A DNA stretch of 28,898 nt from an uncultured Methylotenera sp. GTDB lineage: Bacteria; Pseudomonadota; Gammaproteobacteria; Burkholderiales; Methylophilaceae. This document shows, one piece after another, positions 21,227 to 28,898 of the stretch. The DNA lies in contig NZ_CAMLGS010000028.1 of the NCBI RefSeq assembly GCF_946479685.1, forward strand, positions 1 to 28,898, written 5' to 3'. The notes beneath the pieces are model-generated. The model searched no databases and was not told the origin of the DNA. It saw nothing but the letters and a program-made list of their open reading frames with translations. Position 1 is the first letter of the stretch. The number at the start of each line of letters is the position of its first letter. The position numbers and the translations under genes were made by a program.

Positions 21227-22663
21227 CTATATCAAGAATATAGTGGCCAATCCTAAGAAAATAAAGAATCCACCACTGTCCGTCATCGCAGTAATCAGCA
21301 CACTAGACCCCACTGCAGGGTCACGGCCTATCTTATTCATCATTAACGGGATAACAACCCCCATTAACGCAGCCAACAGCAGGTTCAGCGTCATCGCAGA
21401 CATCATCACTAAGCCCAACGGGTAACTACCGTACAGAGCATAAGCCACCGCGCCAATCACACCACCCCAGAGCAAGCCATTTAGCAAGGCAACGCCCAAC
21501 TCTTTAGTAATAAGGGATTTCATATTGTGTGAGGCAACTTGCCCCAAGGCCAAACCACGTACAATCATGGTAGTGGTTTGATTGCCCGAGTTGCCGCCCA
21601 CACCAGCCACAATCGGCATCAATGCGGCCAAAGCCACCACTTTTTCAATCGATCCCTCAAACAAACCAATCACACGCGACGCAATCAACGCGGTAATCAG
21701 GTTAATCGCCAGCCACGCCCATCTGTTCTGCACTGACTTCCACACTGAGGCAAAGAAGTCTTCCTCTTCGCGTAAACCGGCCATAGAAAGCATATCGCTC
21801 TCAGCCTCTTCGCGAATCAAATCCATCACTGCGTCCACAGTCACGCGGCCTACTAGCTTGCCACTTTCATCTACCACCGGCGCCGTTACCAGATCATAAC
21901 GTTCAAAAGCCTTGGCGGCATCGTCTGCGATGTCTTCAGGGTGAAATATCACGGCATCTTCTGACATCACATCTGCAACTTTGGCATCCAAATCACTTAC
22001 CACTAAACGCTTCAATGGCAGTACACCGTGCAGCACATCATCACGGTCCACAACAAATAGCTTATCGGTATGATCAGGCAAGCCGCCTAAACGGCGCATA
22101 TAGCGCAAGGCAACCTCTAGCGTAATATCCTCACGGATCGTGACGATATCAAAGTCCATAATGGAACCTACCGCATCATCAGAATATGACAATGCCGATT
22201 GCAAACGCGCACGATTCTGCGCATCCAGGCTATCTAGCAAGTCCTGTAGCACGTCTTTTGGTAAATCTGGCGCTAGGTCAGCCAACTCATCCGTATCGAG
22301 CTGCTCAGCCGCTGCCAGCAACTCATCGGAGTCCATGTCTGCAATCAGGGTCTGACGTACCGCGTCAGATACTTCAAGCAATATCTCGCCATCACGGTCT
22401 GCTTTGACCAGCTCCCAAACATCTAAACGCTGCTCTAGTGGCAATGCCTCTAGAATGTAAGCAACGTCTGCAGGGTGTAATAGCTCTAATTTCTTTTGGA
22501 GTTCGTTTAGGTTCTGCTTATGGACCAAAGACTCAATCAGCTCATGATTAGACATCTCTTGGTTATGTACCATATTCTCTATCAAGCGATGCTTTTCAAG
22601 GAGTGCAATCACCTGTTGCAGGCTCTCGCTTAAACTCTCTTTGCTTTCCTGAATATCTGCCAT
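21227..22663 (-). CDS. mgtE: Magnesium transporter MgtE
   Basis: A 478-residue Mg2+ channel. Order: N-terminal superhelical domain (about 35-160, with LHPADVAYILEALP), a pair of CBS domains (about 165-290, including GSIMDFDIVTIREDI and the second ending GRVTVDAVMDLI), the plug helix, and five membrane helices with MPIVAGVGGNSGNQ (about 351-364) lining the pore. Length is typical. The CBS/N domains gate the channel by Mg2+. I saw no M-box or other riboswitch in the short leader (22664-22804), so control is probably at the protein. An 18-bp AT-only palindrome lies at 22710-22727. Confidence 0.96.
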   Translation of the reverse strand: MADIQESKESLSESLQQVIALLEKHRLIENMVHNQEMSNHELIESLVHKQNLNELQKKLELLHPADVAYILEALPLEQRLDVWELVKADRDGEILLEVSDAVRQTLIADMDSDELLAAAEQLDTDELADLAPDLPKDVLQDLLDSLDAQNRARLQSALSYSDDAVGSIMDFDIVTIREDITLEVALRYMRRLGGLPDHTDKLFVVDRDDVLHGVLPLKRLVVSDLDAKVADVMSEDAVIFHPEDIADDAAKAFERYDLVTAPVVDESGKLVGRVTVDAVMDLIREEAESDMLSMAGLREEEDFFASVWKSVQNRWAWLAINLITALIASRVIGLFEGSIEKVVALAALMPIVAGVGGNSGNQTTTMIVRGLALGQVASHNMKSLITKELGVALLNGLLWGGVIGAVAYALYGSYPLGLVMMSAMTLNLLLAALMGVVIPLMMNKIGRDPAVGSSVLITAMTDSGGFFIFLGLATIFLI

Positions 22664-22804
22664 AATGACCCAATACTATTTTTCATTTAGTTACTACGCC
22701 ATTATGATTTATTTTTAATTAAAAATAGAATCATTCAGCAAAAAATCTGCGTCAGTCGCTACTACGCATCACAGTAATTAACACCAGCACAGGAAGCATA
22801 TCCC

Positions 22805-23059
22805 ATGTTAGCGCTCACACTCTACTCGACTTCACACTGCCACCTATGCGAAGAAGCCGAGGCAATATTAATCAGCATAGCAAATGACTATGACATTACT
22901 TGGCACTCAATTGAAATTGCAGACGACAATCAACTACTGGAAGCTTATGGCACTACGATTCCGGTGTTACAAATTAGCGGTACAAACGCGGAAATCAAAT
23001 GGCCATTTGGTGCAGAAGAGATATTAGCGTTAATTAAAGCAGACACACTGCCTCAATAG
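22805..23059 (+). CDS. Glutaredoxin-like thioredoxin-fold protein
   Basis: An 84-residue protein of the glutaredoxin-like DUF836 type: LTLYSTSHCHLCEEAE with a CxxC redox pair (CHLC, residues 12-15), a cis-proline TIPVLQ segment (about 56-61) and a C-terminal helix. Probably a cytoplasmic thiol oxidoreductase; partner unknown. AGGA (22791-22794) precedes the ATG at 22805. Divergent from mgtE, convergent with rplQ, and followed by a shared terminator. Confidence 0.88.
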   Translation: MLALTLYSTSHCHLCEEAEAILISIANDYDITWHSIEIADDNQLLEAYGTTIPVLQISGTNAEIKWPFGAEEILALIKADTLPQ

Positions 23060-23089
23060 AAGTTTCAACGTAAACCCATACGCTTAAAA

Positions 23090-23122
23090 CTAAAAAACCA
23101 GCAATGTAGCTGGTTTTTTTAG
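23090..23122. terminator. Bidirectional intrinsic terminator
   Basis: Stem CTAAAAAACCAGC (23090-23102) and GCTGGTTTTTTTAG (23109-23122) with a 6-nt loop, A run on the left and T run on the right. It ends the glutaredoxin-like gene on + and the alpha operon after rplQ on -. Confidence 0.92.
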
Positions 23123-23143
23123 TATTAATACAACTTAAACTAC

Positions 23144-23533
23144 TTATTCTGCAACAACTGCTTCTGTTGAAGGATCTGGACGATCAACCAACTCAACAAG
23201 TGCCATAGGAGCGTTGTCACCATTACGGAAACCACATTTCAAGATACGTAGGTAACCGCCATTACGTGTATTGTAACGTGGGCCTAATTCATTGAAAAGT
23301 TTACCTACGATGTCACGATCACGTAAGCGATCGAAAGCAAGGCGGCGGTTAGCCAAAGTTGCAGTTTTACTAAGCGTAATTAACGGCTCTGCAAACTTAC
23401 GCAACTCTTTTGCTTTAGGCAAAGTAGTTTTGATGATTTCATGACGTAACAAAGATGTTGTCATGTTACGGAACATTGCAGCACGATGACTGCTTGTACG
23501 ATTTAATTTACGATTGCTATTACCGTGACGCAT
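23144..23533 (-). CDS. rplQ: 50S ribosomal protein L17
   Basis: A 129-residue L17 beginning [20 protein letters not shown], with the [17 protein letters not shown] block and [14 protein letters not shown]. It is the last gene of the alpha operon, 42 bases after rpoA, and is followed by the bidirectional terminator. Near-universal large-subunit protein. Confidence 0.98.
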   Translation of the reverse strand: MRHGNSNRKLNRTSSHRAAMFRNMTTSLLRHEIIKTTLPKAKELRKFAEPLITLSKTATLANRRLAFDRLRDRDIVGKLFNELGPRYNTRNGGYLRILKCGFRNGDNAPMALVELVDRPDPSTEAVVAE

Positions 23534-23575
23534 AGTAATTCCTTAAGTTTTCTATATCTTCAATATCAGCTTGTA

Positions 23576-24562
23576 TTAAGCTTTTTCTAAACCAACCGGT
23601 GGCCAGTTTTCTAATTTCATACCCAATGTTAAGCCACGAGTAGCTAAAACATCTTTAATTTCATTCAATGATTTACGGCCAAGATTAGGAGCTTTTAACA
23701 ACTCGTTCTCTGTACGTTGGATCAAATCACCGATGTAAAATATATTTTCTGCTTTTAGGCAGTTAGCTGAACGAACAGTTAACTCTAAATCATCAACTGG
23801 GCGTAGCAATACAGGATCAACTTGTGGAGCTGATTTAACCTCAACTTCACTTGGTGCGCCTTCTAAATCAGCAAATACAGATAACTGACCCATTAAGATA
23901 CGAGCAGCATCACGAATTGCTTGTTCTGGCTCAATAACGCCATTTGTTTCTACATCCATTACTAACTTGTCTAAGTCAGTACGTTGTTCTACACGAGCGC
24001 TATCAACATAGTAACTAACTTTGTTGATCGGGCTAAATGAAGCATCAACCATGATAAAACCTAAAACACGGTCTTCATCATTAGACTTTTGACGTACTGG
24101 AACAGGTTGATAACCACGACCGATTTCAACTTTAACTTCCAAGTTCAGCTTGCCGCCTTTGGTCAAGTGAGCAATCACATGATCAGGGTTAACAATTTCA
24201 GCATCATGACCAGTTTCAAAATCAGCTGCAGTCACAACACCTTCAACAGATTTATTCAATTTCAGAATAGTTTCTGATTTTGAATTTAGTTTCAGCGCTA
24301 CACCTTTAAGGTTAAGTAAGATGTCAACAACATCTTCTTGAACGCCATCTAAAGTAGAGTACTCATGCACTACACCATCAATTTTAACTTCAGTAATTGC
24401 AAAGCCAGGAATTGATGAAAGCAAAACGCGACGTAATGCATTACCAAGCGTGTAACCAAAACCACGCTCCATTGGCTCTAAAGTAACACGTGCGCGTAAT
24501 GGAGATAACACCTCAACATCAACAACGCGAGGCTTTAAATACTCGGTAGGACTGTTTTGCAT
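23576..24562 (-). CDS. rpoA: RNA polymerase alpha subunit
   Basis: A 328-residue alpha subunit. N-terminal assembly domain (about 1-235) includes [20 protein letters not shown] (about 33-52) and the [16 protein letters not shown] helix; the C-terminal domain (about 250-328) has the helix-hairpin-helix [20 protein letters not shown] that binds UP elements and activators such as FNR/CRP proteins. Length matches the beta/gamma norm of 325-330. Lies between rpsD and rplQ in the alpha operon. Confidence 0.98.
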   Translation of the reverse strand: MQNSPTEYLKPRVVDVEVLSPLRARVTLEPMERGFGYTLGNALRRVLLSSIPGFAITEVKIDGVVHEYSTLDGVQEDVVDILLNLKGVALKLNSKSETILKLNKSVEGVVTAADFETGHDAEIVNPDHVIAHLTKGGKLNLEVKVEIGRGYQPVPVRQKSNDEDRVLGFIMVDASFSPINKVSYYVDSARVEQRTDLDKLVMDVETNGVIEPEQAIRDAARILMGQLSVFADLEGAPSEVEVKSAPQVDPVLLRPVDDLELTVRSANCLKAENIFYIGDLIQRTENELLKAPNLGRKSLNEIKDVLATRGLTLGMKLENWPPVGLEKA

Positions 24563-24588
24563 AGTTATACCTTTAATTTTTAAATATG

Positions 24589-24649
24589 CTCGTTATTGCG
24601 TTGAACAACGAGTGATTAATTAGCCAACCCCAAGGCTAGCTAATTAATC
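24589..24649 (-). other. Stem-loops in the rpsD-rpoA spacer
   Basis: Two inverted repeats fill the spacer: CTCGTT (24589-24594) with AACGAG (24607-24612), and GATTAATTAGC (24614-24624) with GCTAATTAATC (24639-24649). Inside the second, TAGCC (24621-24625) and GGCTA (24634-24638) offer a competing inner stem. They may tune the relative output of rpsD and rpoA or be processing sites. Confidence 0.5.
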
Positions 24650-24663
24650 CAATCAGAACTTAA

Positions 24664-25293
24664 TTACTTAGAGTAAAGCTCAACTACCAATGATTCATTG
24701 ATGGTTGGTGGCAACTCATCACGTTGTGGCTTAGCTTTAAAAGTACCTTTCAAAGCTTTAACATCAACGTCTAACCACTCTGGGAAACCACGTTGTTCAG
24801 CAGCTTCTAAAGCGCCTTTAATACGTAGTTGTGTTTTTGATGCTTCAGCAACGCTGATTACATCACCAGCTTTAACTTGGTATGAAGGGATGTTAACGCG
24901 TTTGCCATTAACTAAAATGCTGTTATGACGAACGATTTGACGTGCTTCAGTACGTGAACCACCAAGACCCATTCTGTAAGTAACGTTGTCTAAACGGCAC
25001 TCTAAAAGTTGTAACAAGTTCTCACCTGTAATGCCTTTTTGGCGATCAGCTTCAGCGTAGTAGCTACGGAACTGAGCTTCAAGCACGCCGTAAATACGAC
25101 GAACTTTTTGTTTCTCACGCAACTGAACACCGTAGTCAGATAAACGTTGGTTACGACGTTGACCGTGTTGACCAGGTGGGAAGTTACGTTTTTCAATTGC
25201 ACATTTATCAGTAAAGCATTTTTCAGCTTTTAAAAACAACTTTTCGCCTTCGCGACGGCACTGACGGCATTTAGGATCTAAATTTCTAGCCAA
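24664..25293 (-). CDS. rpsD: 30S ribosomal protein S4, zinc-binding form
   Basis: A 209-residue S4, a primary 16S rRNA binder and, in E. coli, the repressor of the alpha operon. Four cysteines near the start (C9, C12, C26, C31) form the zinc site of the C+ form, unlike the E. coli protein. The S4 RNA-binding domain follows ([23 protein letters not shown] in two pieces, about 96-118). Normal length. No mimic of the E. coli pseudoknot was proven in front of rpsM. Confidence 0.98.
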   Translation of the reverse strand: MARNLDPKCRQCRREGEKLFLKAEKCFTDKCAIEKRNFPPGQHGQRRNQRLSDYGVQLREKQKVRRIYGVLEAQFRSYYAEADRQKGITGENLLQLLECRLDNVTYRMGLGGSRTEARQIVRHNSILVNGKRVNIPSYQVKAGDVISVAEASKTQLRIKGALEAAEQRGFPEWLDVDVKALKGTFKAKPQRDELPPTINESLVVELYSK

Positions 25294-25319
25294 GATAGTT
25301 CTCCAGTAATCTTTTTCGC

Positions 25320-25709
25320 TTAGATGCGACGTTTTTTAGGTGGACGGCAACCGTTGTGCGGTACTGGCGTCACATCAGTAATGCTGGTAATTTTAAAACC
25401 AGCTGCATTAAGTGCGCGCACAGCAGATTCACGACCTGGACCTGGACCTTTAATACGCACTTCTAAATTTTTCACGCCGTTCTCTTGCGCTGATTTACCA
25501 GCAACTTCAGCTGCAACCTGTGCTGCAAAAGGGGTACTTTTACGTGAACCTTTAAAACCTTGACCACCAGAAGTAGCCCATGACAAAGCATTGCCTTGAC
25601 GGTCTGTAATGGTGATGATGGTATTGTTAAAAGATGCATGCACGTGGGCGATACCCTCTGCAATATTCTTTTTAACTTTCTTTCTTACGCGTACATTAGC
25701 TTTTGCCAT
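25320..25709 (-). CDS. rpsK: 30S ribosomal protein S11
   Basis: A 129-residue S11 with the conserved [31 protein letters not shown] and the C-terminal [15 protein letters not shown]. Binds 16S rRNA in the platform. 26 bases separate it from rpsD; a 98-base spacer with a hairpin separates it from rpsM. Confidence 0.98.
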   Translation of the reverse strand: MAKANVRVRKKVKKNIAEGIAHVHASFNNTIITITDRQGNALSWATSGGQGFKGSRKSTPFAAQVAAEVAGKSAQENGVKNLEVRIKGPGPGRESAVRALNAAGFKITSITDVTPVPHNGCRPPKKRRI

Positions 25710-25772
25710 GTTGCATTTTCCTTACCAATAAATCTAACTTAAATTGTGATTTTTTAACCAGTTAATCTACTA

Positions 25773-25794
25773 AAGCGCTTAATTTAAAGCGCTT
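25773..25794 (-). other. Hairpin in the rpsM-rpsK spacer
   Basis: AAGCGCTT occurs at 25773-25780 and 25787-25794; being self-complementary, the copies pair around AATTTA to give an 8-bp stem. Without a T run on the transcript side it is more likely an mRNA structure than a full terminator. Confidence 0.5.
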
Positions 25795-25807
25795 CTAGAG
25801 TCACGGC

Positions 25808-26170
25808 TTACTTAGACTGCTTAATCGCCTTAACTGGGCCTTTACGAGTACGCGCATTTGTTTTAGTGCGCTGACCACGAACAGGCAATCCACGACGATG
25901 ACGAATGCCACGGTAGCATCCCAAATCCATCAAACGTTTAATGTTCATTGAAATTTCGCGACGTAAGTCACCCTCGACTTTATATTTCGCTACTTCATCA
26001 CGTAACTTTTCAACATCTGCATCATTCAGATCTTTGATCTTAGCAGTTGCTAAAACACCAGCAGCAACGCAGATCTTTTGTGCAGTGTTACGTCCAATAC
26101 CGTAAATTGCGGTTAACGCAATCTCGGTGTGTTTGTTATTCGGGATATTTACCCCTGCAATACGCGCCAT
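25808..26170 (-). CDS. rpsM: 30S ribosomal protein S13
   Basis: A 120-residue S13: [32 protein letters not shown], and the C-terminal [20 protein letters not shown] that contacts the decoding region and tRNA. GGAG lies 5-6 nt before the ATG. It is the first gene after the promoter at 26222-26250, matching the start of the alpha operon. Confidence 0.98.
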   Translation of the reverse strand: MARIAGVNIPNNKHTEIALTAIYGIGRNTAQKICVAAGVLATAKIKDLNDADVEKLRDEVAKYKVEGDLRREISMNIKRLMDLGCYRGIRHRRGLPVRGQRTKTNARTRKGPVKAIKQSK

Positions 26171-26221
26171 ACATTACTCCAAATTAGGCTTTACTGATTC
26201 ACTTGCTTAAAAAAGCCGATG

Positions 26222-26250
26222 ATTTTAACAGGAAAACCTTTTTTTATCAA
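26222..26250 (-). promoter_or_regulatory. Alpha-operon promoter upstream of rpsM
   Basis: Read on the - strand: -35 TTGATA (26245-26250), 17-nt spacer ending TGT, -10 TAAAAT (26222-26227), so an extended -10 with good -35 and ideal spacing. The transcript would start near 26215, leaving a leader of about 45 nt before rpsM and driving rpsM, rpsK, rpsD, rpoA and rplQ. Confidence 0.8.
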
Positions 26251-26289
26251 ATAGCTAATCTTCTGATCAATCAAATTATTGACCACCTT

Positions 26290-26322
26290 AAATTAGTATG
26301 AGGCCGAAACCTTTACTAATTT
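26290..26322 (-). other. Inverted repeat between rpmJ and rpsM
   Basis: Perfect 9-bp arms AAATTAGTA (26290-26298) and TACTAATTT (26314-26322) with a 15-nt loop, just upstream of the alpha-operon promoter. It may end or attenuate read-through from the spc operon; it has no T run. Confidence 0.45.
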
Positions 26323-26343
26323 GGATTAATTGAACTTAATCAA

Positions 26344-26457
26344 TTAACCTTGACGTTGTTTATGACGTGGATCTGTGCAGATAATGCGCACAACGCCACG
26401 ACGACGAACAACTTTACAATTACGGCATAATGCCTTTACTGATGCACGAACTCTCAT
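26344..26457 (-). CDS. rpmJ: 50S ribosomal protein L36, zinc-binding form
   Basis: A 37-residue L36, below the length cut-off of many gene finders: [19 protein letters not shown], then [13 protein letters not shown]. The zinc ligands C11, C14, C27 and H32 are all present (C+ form). It sits between infA and rpsM, its standard place at the end of the spc operon. Confidence 0.97.
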   Translation of the reverse strand: MRVRASVKALCRNCKVVRRRGVVRIICTDPRHKQRQG

Positions 26458-26502
26458 ATTTCACTCCAATACAACTAAACTGTATGCATACAACGCTTAT
26501 TA

Positions 26503-26721
26503 TTATTTCGCACGGAAGGTAATTCGCGCGCGAGATAAGTCATAAGGCGTCATCTCAACGGTGACTTTATCACCAGGTAAAATACGGATGTAGTGCATAC
26601 GCATTTTTCCGGAAATATAGCCTAAAACTACATGACCATTTTCTAATTTAACTCTGAAAGTAGCATTGGGGAGATTCTCAAGAATCTCACCTTGCATTTC
26701 AATTCTATCTTCTTTGGCCAT
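26503..26721 (-). CDS. infA: Translation initiation factor IF-1
   Basis: A 72-residue S1/OB-fold protein: [40 protein letters not shown], and the end [13 protein letters not shown]. It binds the ribosomal A site during initiation. The infA-after-secY position within the spc operon is common in betaproteobacteria. Six bases separate it from the secY stop. Confidence 0.98.
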   Translation of the reverse strand: MAKEDRIEMQGEILENLPNATFRVKLENGHVVLGYISGKMRMHYIRILPGDKVTVEMTPYDLSRARITFRAK

Positions 26722-26727
26722 CTACAA

Positions 26728-28050
26728 TTACTTAACGCTAGGTGCGTTACCCTTAAAATTAGCTTTTCTAAGTAAGCCCTCATATTGATGAGACATCAAA
26801 TGAGACTGCACCTGTGTCATAAAGTCCATTGTTACTACGACAATAATCAACAAAGAAGTACCGCCAAAATAGAAAGGCGTATTAAATTTCAAAATCAAGA
26901 ACTCAGGTAACAAACATACCAATGTAATATAAGCAGCACCGACTAAAGTCAAACGGCCCATAATACGGTCAATATATTTCGCTGTTTGATCACCAGGTCT
27001 GATTCCTGGAACAAAAGCACCACTCTTCTTCAAGTTGTCAGCTGTATCTTTAGGATTAAACTGCAACGCAGTATAAAAGAAACAGAAGAAGAAAATAGCA
27101 GCAGCAAACAACAAGATGTAGATAGGTTGCCCTGGTGACAATGCAGCAGCTACATCCTTCAACCAAAAAGTGCTTTCACTACTACCAAACCAACCCGCTA
27201 AAGTAGCTGGGAATAGAATGATACTAGAAGCAAAAATTGGAGGAATTACACCAGCCATATTCAATTTCATTGGCAAGTGTGTAGTTTGCCCACCATACAC
27301 TTTGTTACCCACTTGGCGCTTAGCGTAGTTTACTGTGATCTTACGTTGACCACGTTCAACAAACACCACCAAAGCAGTCACTAACACTGTTGCTACCAGC
27401 AAGAAGAATGCAAGTGGAATACTAAACGCACCTGTATTCACCATTTCAGCAGTAGAACCAATTGCGTGCGGTAAACCAGCAACAATCCCGGCAAAAATAA
27501 TGATAGAAATACCATTACCAATACCGCGCTCTGTAATTTGCTCGCCAAGCCACATCAAGAACATGGTGCCTGACACTAAAGTGATCACAGCAGTTAGTCT
27601 AAATGCCATACCTGGATCAAACACTAAATTAGGCTGACCTTCTAACATGATCGCAATACCTAGCGCTTGGAACATAGCCAACACCACAGTACCGTATCGT
27701 GTGTATTTGGTAATTGCTCTACGACCTGCTTCACCTTCTTTTTTCAACTGCTCTAATCTTGGTGATACCGCCGTCATCAACTGCATAATAATAGATGCAG
27801 AAATGTAAGGCATAATTCCCAAAGCAAAAACAGTGAATCTAGATAAAGCGCCACCTGAGAACATGTTAAACATGCCCAAGATACCGCCGCTTTGTGAAGC
27901 AAATAGCTTAGCCAGTTCGTCAGGATTAATCCCTGGAACTGGAATATGAGCACCTAAGCGATAAACGATTAACGCACCTAAGACAAACAATAGGCGACTT
28001 TTAAGTTCGCCCATTTTTGCCGCTGTTTTTAAAATGCCTTCTTGTGCCAA
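26728..28050 (-). CDS. secY: Protein translocase subunit SecY
   Basis: A 440-residue, ten-helix channel of the Sec translocon with [20 protein letters not shown] at the first helix, [16 protein letters not shown], the cytoplasmic [17 protein letters not shown], the [16 protein letters not shown] helix and [13 protein letters not shown] loop. Normal length. It partners SecE/SecG and SecA to export proteins, and must handle the many Sec-type cassette products of the integron as well. Confidence 0.98.
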   Translation of the reverse strand: MAQEGILKTAAKMGELKSRLLFVLGALIVYRLGAHIPVPGINPDELAKLFASQSGGILGMFNMFSGGALSRFTVFALGIMPYISASIIMQLMTAVSPRLEQLKKEGEAGRRAITKYTRYGTVVLAMFQALGIAIMLEGQPNLVFDPGMAFRLTAVITLVSGTMFLMWLGEQITERGIGNGISIIIFAGIVAGLPHAIGSTAEMVNTGAFSIPLAFFLLVATVLVTALVVFVERGQRKITVNYAKRQVGNKVYGGQTTHLPMKLNMAGVIPPIFASSIILFPATLAGWFGSSESTFWLKDVAAALSPGQPIYILLFAAAIFFFCFFYTALQFNPKDTADNLKKSGAFVPGIRPGDQTAKYIDRIMGRLTLVGAAYITLVCLLPEFLILKFNTPFYFGGTSLLIIVVVTMDFMTQVQSHLMSHQYEGLLRKANFKGNAPSVK

Positions 28051-28061
28051 GATATATACTC

Positions 28062-28502
28062 TTAAGCAGCGTCTACAACTTTACCGCCAGCTGCTTCAAC
28101 TGCAGCGCGAGCGCCTTTAGTCAATAGCAAACCTTGGATATTGTACTTAGCAGTTACATCACCAGATAAAAAGATCTTAGCGTTTGTTACTGTGCCAGAA
28201 ACGATATTTGCTGCTTTCAAAGCCAACAAGTCAATCACTTCATTAGGAATCAAAGCTAGTTCGCTAGTACGAACGTGAGCTGTATCAGCCTTAGTTAGTG
28301 ATTTGAAGCCACGTTTAGGAAGACGGCGCTGAATAGGCATTTGACCGCCTTCAAAACCTACTTTATGAAAACCGCCTGTACGTGATTTTTGACCTTTATG
28401 GCCACGACCAGCTGTTTTACCTAAACCTGAACCAATACCGCGACCAACGCGACGACGTTCTTTTTTTGCGCCTTCAGCAGGCTTAATTGTATTTAATTGC
28501 AT
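28062..28502 (-). CDS. rplO: 50S ribosomal protein L15
   Basis: A 146-residue L15: [20 protein letters not shown], then the glycine/basic-rich [19 protein letters not shown] and [18 protein letters not shown]. Its ATG overlaps the rpmD stop by one base (TAATG), indicating translational coupling. It is followed by secY after 11 bases. Confidence 0.98.
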   Translation of the reverse strand: MQLNTIKPAEGAKKERRRVGRGIGSGLGKTAGRGHKGQKSRTGGFHKVGFEGGQMPIQRRLPKRGFKSLTKADTAHVRTSELALIPNEVIDLLALKAANIVSGTVTNAKIFLSGDVTAKYNIQGLLLTKGARAAVEAAGGKVVDAA

Positions 28503-28699
28503 TATGCTTCTACCTTTAAGAGATAGCCAACGGTATTGATCATACCGCGAATTGCTGGTGTATCTTGTAACTCAACTGTATGGTGCATACGACGTAGGCC
28601 AAGACCTTTTACAGTAGCCTTATGCGCTTCAATACGACCAATAACACTTCTTACTAGCGTTACTTTGATAGTTGATGCATCTTTTTTTGCTTTAGCCAT
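28502..28699 (-). CDS. rpmD: 50S ribosomal protein L30
   Basis: A 65-residue L30 ([20 protein letters not shown], then [20 protein letters not shown] and a C-terminal [13 protein letters not shown]), slightly longer than E. coli L30 because of a basic N-terminal extension. It starts 2 bases after the rpsE stop and overlaps rplO by one base. Confidence 0.98.
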   Translation of the reverse strand: MAKAKKDASTIKVTLVRSVIGRIEAHKATVKGLGLRRMHHTVELQDTPAIRGMINTVGYLLKVEA

Positions 28700-28701
28700 A
28701 A

Positions 28702-28898
28702 TTAGCCTCTAATTTCTTCAACAGATTTACCACGTTTAGCTGCGATCTCTGCAGGCGTGTTCATAGACTCTAAGCCGTTTAGTGTAGCGCGTACCAAGTT
28801 GTATGGGTTAGTTGAACCGATACATTTAGCAACCACGTTTGTTACACCCATTACTTCGAAGATAGCGCGCATTGCACCACCGGCGATAATACCAGTAC
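28702..28898 (-). CDS. rpsE: 30S ribosomal protein S5, partial (C-terminal 65 codons)
   Basis: The frame runs off the right edge of the window. Translated from the - strand it reads [40 protein letters not shown] and ends [11 protein letters not shown], the typical S5 C-terminus. It precedes rpmD as in the standard spc operon order. Confidence 0.97.
   Translation of the reverse strand, partial: TGIIAGGAMRAIFEVMGVTNVVAKCIGSTNPYNLVRATLNGLESMNTPAEIAAKRGKSVEEIRG

Noticed and set aside
22664..22804. Magnesium riboswitch in the mgtE leader
   Set aside because: The leader is short and lacks the extended paired architecture of an M-box; only an AT-rich palindrome is seen.

Overview
The window reads as a piece of a betaproteobacterial chromosome, most likely a Methylophilaceae-type methylotroph (Methylotenera-like). 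That placement is inferred from the moderate AT content, the beta/gamma-type radC, coaBC-dut and rpmBG neighbourhood, the spc/alpha ribosomal protein order and a PQQ-receptor-like gene. I ran no database comparison. No tRNA, rRNA, CRISPR array or insertion sequence was recognised.

Region 1 (1 to about 6930) is the distal end of a chromosomal integron cassette array. Fourteen attC recombination sites of 58-69 bp and one eroded remnant separate thirteen complete cassettes and one terminal cassette. All recognisable ORFs point the same way (+). The products are mostly small: DUF6869, DUF4279 and DUF4272 proteins, several secreted or membrane-anchored proteins of unknown function, a zinc-ribbon membrane protein and a YoaK/DUF1275 membrane protein. 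One cassette (508-882) has no convincing protein but carries hairpins and a clean intrinsic terminator. The integrase gene and attI must lie to the left of the window, because cassettes are added from that side and the right end decays into non-mobile sequence. In 12 of 14 cassettes the first bases are perfectly complementary to the R'' box at the cassette's own far end, as expected of units that move as circles.

Region 2 (about 6930-14990) is ordinary chromosome. It holds a LysE-family exporter, a GNAT acetyltransferase, a small membrane protein and lgt on the + strand. On the - strand it holds the cstA-ybdD carbon-starvation/pyruvate-type transporter pair, an MgtC/SapB-DUF4010 membrane protein, radC and a secreted HExxH zincin-like protein.

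Region 3 (about 15000-19800, + strand) holds coaBC, a TonB-dependent receptor that closely resembles E. coli YncD/PqqU (the PQQ receptor), dut, rpmB and rpmG. The receptor gene sits between coaBC and dut and has a perfect FNR-type palindrome upstream.

Region 4 (about 19900-23120) holds an MscS-type mechanosensitive channel and mgtE (both -) and a thioredoxin-fold glutaredoxin-like gene (+).

Region 5 (23144-28898, - strand) is the end of the spc operon and the whole alpha operon: rpsE (partial), rpmD, rplO, secY, infA, rpmJ, rpsM, rpsK, rpsD, rpoA, rplQ. A strong extended -10 promoter lies just upstream of rpsM.
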